Shown here in pieces: positions 30,666 to 35,042 of a stretch of 35,042 nucleotides of DNA (the first letter of the stretch is position 1; every line of letters starts with the position of its first letter). The DNA comes from an uncultured Desulfobacteraceae bacterium (lineage in GTDB: Bacteria; Desulfobacterota; Desulfobacteria; Desulfobacterales; Desulfatirhabdiaceae): contig CAIMCT010000438.1 in NCBI GenBank assembly GCA_903839535.1, forward strand, positions 1 through 35,042, given 5' to 3'. The notes under the pieces were generated by a model. The model saw only the letters and a list, made by a program, of their open reading frames with translations. It had not been told where the DNA came from and made no database searches. The position numbers and the translations under genes are program-made.

Positions 30666-31067
30666 ATGGCCGATAACCTTGAAACCATACGCGCGAGCGT
30701 ACAGGGATTATTTAGTGCCGGATGGGTAACGAGGACTCCGATTCAATGGGAGCAGGTGACTTACGAACCTACCCCCGGCACCGCTTATGTGTCAGTGTGG
30801 TTATCTCCGAGTGACGCTATCCAAGTTGGATTGGGTTCGATAAAGCCGTTCAGGGTATTCGGGACAGTCCAAATAGATATTAATTGTCCAGTCAATACAG
30901 GAATAGTGGCCATAACCGGCCATGCAGATAAAGTGAAAGATATATTTTTAGGCAAACAGACAACAGCAGGCGTAACGTTTACCAATATGAAGATTTACAA
31001 AACAATCGTTGGCGTATGGCAGCGGTGGTGCGTTTCGTTCAACTTCTACAAAGACATTTTAGCATAA
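30666..31067 (+). CDS. Putative tail terminator protein (133 aa)
   Basis: The pattern ETIRASVQGLF, PGTAYVSVWLSPSDA and GTVQIDINCPVNTG, with ADKVKDIF, matches the small alpha/beta tail terminator family (lambda gpU-like, DUF4128-type). It caps the tail tube and fixes its length. The position right before the tail tube gene supports it. Confidence 0.68.
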   Translation: MADNLETIRASVQGLFSAGWVTRTPIQWEQVTYEPTPGTAYVSVWLSPSDAIQVGLGSIKPFRVFGTVQIDINCPVNTGIVAITGHADKVKDIFLGKQTTAGVTFTNMKIYKTIVGVWQRWCVSFNFYKDILA

Positions 31068-31079
31068 AGGAAAAAAGCG

Positions 31080-32312
31080 ATGAGTGACAGTAATCGGACT
31101 CAAATGTATTACTTACCAGAAGTGAGTTGGGGCGTAACTCCAGACCCCGCAGCTTTCACTGAAATGCGATTTACAAGTGAGAGTTTGTCTTACGGAATTC
31201 AAACAAAGTCGAGTGACGAGATCAGGTCAGACAGACAACTTTCAGATTTGATTTTAACAGGGGCAGAGGCAACGGGAGGTATTAACTACGAGTTGTCTTA
31301 TGGAACTTATGACCCATTCTTGGCCGCAGCGTTGATGTCCGCAGGATGGTCAACACCTGTGGTTGTTGCAGCGGCAACAGATATCGCTGCTGTCACTTTA
31401 GGCAATAAATATACATCAACATCAACAGATTTCGCAGCAGTGGGTGCATATATTGTACCCGGCCAATGGCTTAAAGTGTCTGGTTTTGCGAATGCTGCTA
31501 ATAATGGATATAAAAGGGTTATATCTGTAGCGGCTGGTGTATTAGAGGTTGCAGTTGGCGAAATTGCGCTTGTAGATGCGGCTGCAACTCTTGCCATCAC
31601 AATGAAAGGTTCGCGCATCAGGAATGGCGTTACCGAATCGTCTTTCACTTTGGCGAGGCATCATGCAGATGTAGGTGTAGAACAGATGTTTATTTACACT
31701 GGCATGGTTGTTGATTCTATGGATATGAAACTGGCAGCTGGTAGCATCATTACAGGCGCGTTCAATTTCAAGGGCAAACAAGAAAAGTTAGCTCAAAAAA
31801 CAGGCGCTTATTTAGCGCTATACGAACAAGTTTTAGGGACTGGCGAAAAAGCAGGTCCTGTAGCAGCTTCAACTACGCAGATTATAAACGCTGTGTCGAA
31901 CGTTGCCAATGTAATCGAAGGCAGCAGTCTTGATGCTATGGCTGGCGTTTACATCAATTCTCTGGATGTGTCTATCAAGAACAATGCCAGGGGATTGACT
32001 GCTGTAGGCTCTCTCGGATCTGTAGATATGGGATATGGCAGATGCGACGTGACTGGCAATATGAAGGCATATTTCATTAACAACACGCTATATGACAAGT
32101 ATATCAATAATGCCCGGTCAGGTCTTTCATTCCGCATATTTGATGGGGCAGGAAATACTTACATCGTAACAATCCCGACTATAGAATTCAACTCCGCCAA
32201 GGTAAACGCTGGTGGGGGCAATCAAGATATAACTGTCGATATCGGCTGGACAGGTCTCATGCACACGACACAACTGAACACCATCCAGATTGACAGATTT
32301 CCGGCAACTTAA
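31080..32312 (+). CDS. Major tail tube protein (410 aa)
   Basis: AAAGGAAAAAAGCG precedes the ATG. The N-terminus YLPEVSWGVTPDPAAFTEMR and ELSYGTYDPFLAAAL, and later VEQMFIYTGMVVDSMDMKLAAG, match the phage tail tube family with an added surface domain (about 95-180). The C-terminus NAGGGNQDITVDIGWTGLM is the usual final strand pair. It stacks as rings to form the tube. With no sheath gene following, a non-contractile tail is indicated. Confidence 0.85.
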   Translation: MSDSNRTQMYYLPEVSWGVTPDPAAFTEMRFTSESLSYGIQTKSSDEIRSDRQLSDLILTGAEATGGINYELSYGTYDPFLAAALMSAGWSTPVVVAAATDIAAVTLGNKYTSTSTDFAAVGAYIVPGQWLKVSGFANAANNGYKRVISVAAGVLEVAVGEIALVDAAATLAITMKGSRIRNGVTESSFTLARHHADVGVEQMFIYTGMVVDSMDMKLAAGSIITGAFNFKGKQEKLAQKTGAYLALYEQVLGTGEKAGPVAASTTQIINAVSNVANVIEGSSLDAMAGVYINSLDVSIKNNARGLTAVGSLGSVDMGYGRCDVTGNMKAYFINNTLYDKYINNARSGLSFRIFDGAGNTYIVTIPTIEFNSAKVNAGGGNQDITVDIGWTGLMHTTQLNTIQIDRFPAT

Positions 32313-32461
32313 TTATCGGTTTCTATGCCTTTTTAGCGTGATTTGTTACCCCGTGAATCTTTAAAAAACACTAATTAGGCATGGATTTTATAAGCAAAAC
32401 AACAACGGGGGAAATTACCATAGATGCAACAAAAACAACCATAAACGGGGAGTATTTAAAA

Positions 32462-32869
32462 ATGGATTTAAAAAAAGAGTACGGAACAAACAAGAAATCA
32501 GAAGTCGATGGCGTGTGGGAAGATATGGGCGGTGGATGCAAGGTATTGATTGCTCGAATCGGGAATGAAAATTACCAGAAAGTTTTCCGACGCATTTCTA
32601 AACCTTACCAGAACGCAATCAGACGTGGGACACTCGGCAATGACAAGGCAGAAGACTTATTGATTCAGGCTATGGCCGATTGCATTGTTCTTGACTGGAA
32701 GGGGCTTGAAGAGGACGGTAAAGCCGTGAAGTTTTCCAAGGAAGAGTGTGTCCGGGTTCTTAAAGAGTACAAAGACTTCCGAGATCACGTTTCAGAACTT
32801 GCCAATTCGATGGAGATTTTCAGGCAAGAGATGGACGCTGAGGCTGAAAAAAACTTGAAGAAACCCTAA
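32462..32869 (+). CDS. Tail assembly chaperone, gpG-like (135 aa)
   Basis: The family-typical start is MDLKKEYGTNKKSEVDGVWED, supported by CGGGGAG upstream; an in-frame ATG at 32381 has no ribosome site. VLIARIGNENYQKVF and a helical C-terminus follow. It chaperones the tape measure protein during tail assembly. A -1 slippage near its end makes a longer form, as in the lambda G/GT system. Confidence 0.8.
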   Translation: MDLKKEYGTNKKSEVDGVWEDMGGGCKVLIARIGNENYQKVFRRISKPYQNAIRRGTLGNDKAEDLLIQAMADCIVLDWKGLEEDGKAVKFSKEECVRVLKEYKDFRDHVSELANSMEIFRQEMDAEAEKNLKKP

Positions 32870-33234
32870 CGTGGAGCTTTAGGGTTGGGGATCAATACGA
32901 ATGGCTCCTGCAACTCCAATCAGAAGGTAACTATGTCCCGGCACTGGAAGAACAGCCTTATCTTTTTGAAGATATGTCGCATTTTTGGGCGGCTTTTCAC
33001 GAATGTAGCTCATCCCGTAGTGTTGGGATGAGCGTCGGGGCAATACCGTTATCAGAGATAGTTGCATTTCTTGACCTTCATCAGATTACCGATATTGACG
33101 AACGTCTTGAATACTCGAAATGGATTAGGTTTTTGGATCATGTTTACCTGAAACTTAACTCAGAGAAGTCGGAAAAAGAATCCAAAGAAAAGCCGGTGGG
33201 GAACCAGAATAAGTTACCGGGAAAACGCAAATAA
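32462..33234 (+). CDS. Frameshifted tail assembly chaperone, gpGT-like (257 aa)
   Basis: After slippage at 32848-32854 the -1 frame continues from 32854 as LEETLTWSFRVGDQYEWLLQL and ends at 33234. The added 126 residues are helical, with DLHQITDIDERLEYSKWI and a Lys/Glu-rich tail. The zero-frame start and the order ahead of the tape measure gene match the GT form of siphovirus tail chaperones. The T extension has no ribosome site or good start of its own. Confidence 0.82.
32848..32886 (+). promoter_or_regulatory. Programmed -1 frameshift signal
   Basis: The slippery heptamer A-AAA-AAC (32848-32854) is in phase, followed after 7 bases by a perfect 8-bp stem AACCCTAA (32862-32869) / TTAGGGTT (32879-32886) with a 9-base loop. 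The zero-frame stop lies inside the stem. Every part of a standard -1 signal is present. Confidence 0.9.
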
Positions 33235-33257
33235 TCATCCAAAAAGGCTTTGGTGTA

Positions 33258-35042
33258 ATGGCAACTCTCAATATTACTATAGTTTCGACAGCCGCAAGAA
33301 CTGAGATTGATAATCTTGAGATATACGCCAGAAACGCAGCACAAAGAATTCAAGCTATATTTGCATCTATTGGGAGCGGAAACGCTTCCCAAACTATCAC
33401 CAGTGTGAATAATGCTATGAACGCAACTGCTCAGGCTGCGAACGTTCTTGCCCCTGCTGTCAATGCTGCACAATCTGCGATGAACGCGACAAATAGAGCA
33501 GCGGTTGCGATGGCTGCTGCTATCAATACTGCTCCCCCTGCGATAACTGCAACTACTCAAGCTGCAAATGTTCTTGCCCCTGCTGTTAATGCTGCACAAT
33601 CTGCAATGAACGCAACAAATAGAGCTGCGGTTGCGATGGCTGCTGCTGTCAATACTGCTCCCCCTGCGATAACTGCAACTACTCAAGCTGCAAATGGAAT
33701 GTCGTCTTCTCTCAGGGCTGCTTTAACATTGCTATCAGGAACAGGAACCGCTGCGGATGACACATCTGCGTCATTTTTGAGGATGATACCGCACGTTGCG
33801 GCTGTTACTGCTTCATATATGGCGATGAGGGCAGCGCTTAGCGGTTTTATGTCTATAATGGATGAAGTCACTAAATTTGATTTTGAAATGGCGAGAGTTG
33901 GAGCTGCGACAGGTGCAACAGGTGTAGAACTTGAAAAAATGGGAGATGCAGCAAGGGCGGCGGCGAAAGATTCGATATACATGGCTTCGGAAGCTGCTGC
34001 TGCAATGAAGGAGTTGGTGTTTGCAGGGTTTAGCGCAACCGAAGCTATGGAGGCATTACCCAATGTTTTAAAGCTTGCTACCATTGAGCAGATGGGTTTG
34101 GCGAAAGCTACCGAGTTTTCAGTTAATATTTTAAACTCGTTTGGGCTGTCTGTGTCGGAATTCTCAAGAGTCAACGATGTGCTGGCAACTACATCAGCAA
34201 AGACAAGCACAAACTTAACTCAAATGGGGCAAGCAATGAAATACGCTGCTCCAGCCGGAGCGCAGTTGGGGTATTCGATTGAGCAGGTATCAGCCATGTT
34301 GGGTGTTATGGCACAGGCTGGTATTAAGGGAGGTCAGGCTGGCCGTGTATTGCAACAGGCGTTTGTGAAAACATCAGATGTCGCAAAGACACTCGGAATG
34401 GATATGAATTCCAGTCTGATAGATGTTTTGACGGAGGTTGAAGCCAAAGGATATAGCGTTTCATCTATGGCTAAGATGTTTGGGCAGGTAGCATTGAAAG
34501 GCATATTGGCGCTTAAATCCAATACCGAAGGATACAAAGAGCTTTTGAACGCCAACATGAACGCCAATGGCGCTATGGATAAGATGGTAAATAGTATCGA
34601 AACAGCGTTAATACCACAACTTGAGAAACTCAAGTCTGTTACTGGTGATGTTGCTATTGGAATTTACAACAATTTCAGCGAGCAGATTATTGCATCTGTT
34701 ATATCATTGAGGGAAAACCTTGCAAGTTCAGAAAAATCAATCATCCAATTTTCGACAATATTTATTAATGCTTTAAATAGTATATCATCACCTCTTTTGA
34801 ATTTAGGTGGACAATTAGCTATTGTATATGGTGCATTCAAGGCTTGGGAGCTTATTATCCCGATAATACTTGGGGTATCATCCGCAATGGTGGAACTTGT
34901 ACCCATATTTGGGTTGACTGGTGCTGCATTGATTTCGCTTGAGGCTGCATGGAAAGGGTTATCTCTTGCGATGCAAGCCAATATCGCAATTATGGGTGGA
35001 TTGGGGTTGGGAGTAATTATAAATTGGCTGAGAGAATATCAA
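33258..35042 (+). CDS. Tail tape measure protein, TP901-like (partial, 595 aa visible)
   Basis: The gene runs off the right edge with no stop. Residues 1-150 are Ala/Asn-rich and include a 42-residue tandem repeat. Residues about 195-390 match the TP901-type core: FDFEMARVGAATGATGVELE, AMKELVFAGFSATEAMEALP and LAQAGIKGGQAGRVLQQAF-like segments. Hydrophobic stretches follow near 530-580 (WELIIPIILGVSSAM). The protein sets tail length and is ejected during infection. The weak ribosome site (AAGG) suggests translation coupled to the chaperone genes. Confidence 0.88.
   Translation, partial: MATLNITIVSTAARTEIDNLEIYARNAAQRIQAIFASIGSGNASQTITSVNNAMNATAQAANVLAPAVNAAQSAMNATNRAAVAMAAAINTAPPAITATTQAANVLAPAVNAAQSAMNATNRAAVAMAAAVNTAPPAITATTQAANGMSSSLRAALTLLSGTGTAADDTSASFLRMIPHVAAVTASYMAMRAALSGFMSIMDEVTKFDFEMARVGAATGATGVELEKMGDAARAAAKDSIYMASEAAAAMKELVFAGFSATEAMEALPNVLKLATIEQMGLAKATEFSVNILNSFGLSVSEFSRVNDVLATTSAKTSTNLTQMGQAMKYAAPAGAQLGYSIEQVSAMLGVMAQAGIKGGQAGRVLQQAFVKTSDVAKTLGMDMNSSLIDVLTEVEAKGYSVSSMAKMFGQVALKGILALKSNTEGYKELLNANMNANGAMDKMVNSIETALIPQLEKLKSVTGDVAIGIYNNFSEQIIASVISLRENLASSEKSIIQFSTIFINALNSISSPLLNLGGQLAIVYGAFKAWELIIPIILGVSSAMVELVPIFGLTGAALISLEAAWKGLSLAMQANIAIMGGLGLGVIINWLREYQ
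33432..33683 (+). repeat. 126-bp tandem repeat in the tape measure gene
   Basis: Two in-frame copies of 126 bases (33432-33557 and 33558-33683), with a third partial copy starting at 33684, encode a 42-residue unit that begins QAANVLAPAVNAAQ. The few differences are mostly third-base changes. It could alter tail length by copy number. Confidence 0.85.

Noticed and set aside
33144-34210. Minus-strand frames with Ser/Arg-rich repeats
   Set aside because: They mirror the Ala-rich repeat coding of the tape measure gene on the plus strand.
1-35042. CRISPR array, tRNA or rRNA genes
   Set aside because: No regularly spaced direct repeats of CRISPR type and no cloverleaf or rRNA signatures were seen by eye; a covariance search would be needed to exclude a tRNA.
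1-35042. Alternative genetic code (stop codon reassignment)
   Set aside because: Well-supported genes end normally at TAA, TAG and TGA with no internal stops, apart from the two A-AAA-AAC frameshift sites.

Overview
The window is part of the genome of a tailed dsDNA bacteriophage or prophage. The morphology reads as siphovirus-like: a tail terminator, a tail tube, a frameshifted tail chaperone pair and a tape measure protein follow one another with no sheath gene between them. A lipoprotein with a lipobox and Shine-Dalgarno (SD) led genes fit a bacterial host, probably Gram-negative. The host cannot be named from the sequence, and all genes read in the standard code. I saw no tRNA, rRNA or CRISPR array. 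The right edge cuts through the tape measure gene.

Layout. Positions 1-509 are AT-rich and gene-poor. A regulator-like HTH gene (815-1834) ends in a strong terminator. Positions 1890-3222 are about 1.3 kb with almost no believable coding but many perfect small hairpins. Positions 3223-7947 hold a chain of about eighteen very small genes, many 27 to 80 residues long, mostly with G-run Shine-Dalgarno sites. They surround a ParB-like gene, two related terminator-like hairpins and one candidate programmed frameshift. Positions 7968-14302 carry a phage DnaN sliding clamp and a Ycf46-like AAA ATPase, DUF1257 (Ycf35-like) and DUF2997 module. A TnpB element on the minus strand splits that module. Positions 14311-18243 carry more small genes, a DUF1874 protein of the AcrIII-1 ring-nuclease family with altered active-site residues, a short tyrosine recombinase and a glycine-zipper lipoprotein, closed by a terminator.

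The packaging genes (small terminase, zinc ribbon, large terminase, a 58-residue basic protein, portal) run on the minus strand from 23196 to 18345. The large terminase carries two mini-inteins, one next to the Walker B strand and one before the TRWH motif. A divergent control region at 23209-23377 separates them from the plus-strand structural genes: scaffold-like protein, P22-type coat protein, two paralogous decoration-like proteins, head-tail adaptors, a large beta-helix fibre or spike, tail terminator, tail tube, G/GT chaperones and tape measure.

The most interesting items are the two terminase inteins, the altered AcrIII-1-like protein, two A-AAA-AAC frameshift sites (one textbook tail-chaperone signal, one in a tiny early gene), the TnpB insertion at the start of the DUF1257 gene, and the hairpin-rich region at 1890-3222. 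Functional names rest on recognition of motifs and families by eye; no database search was run.
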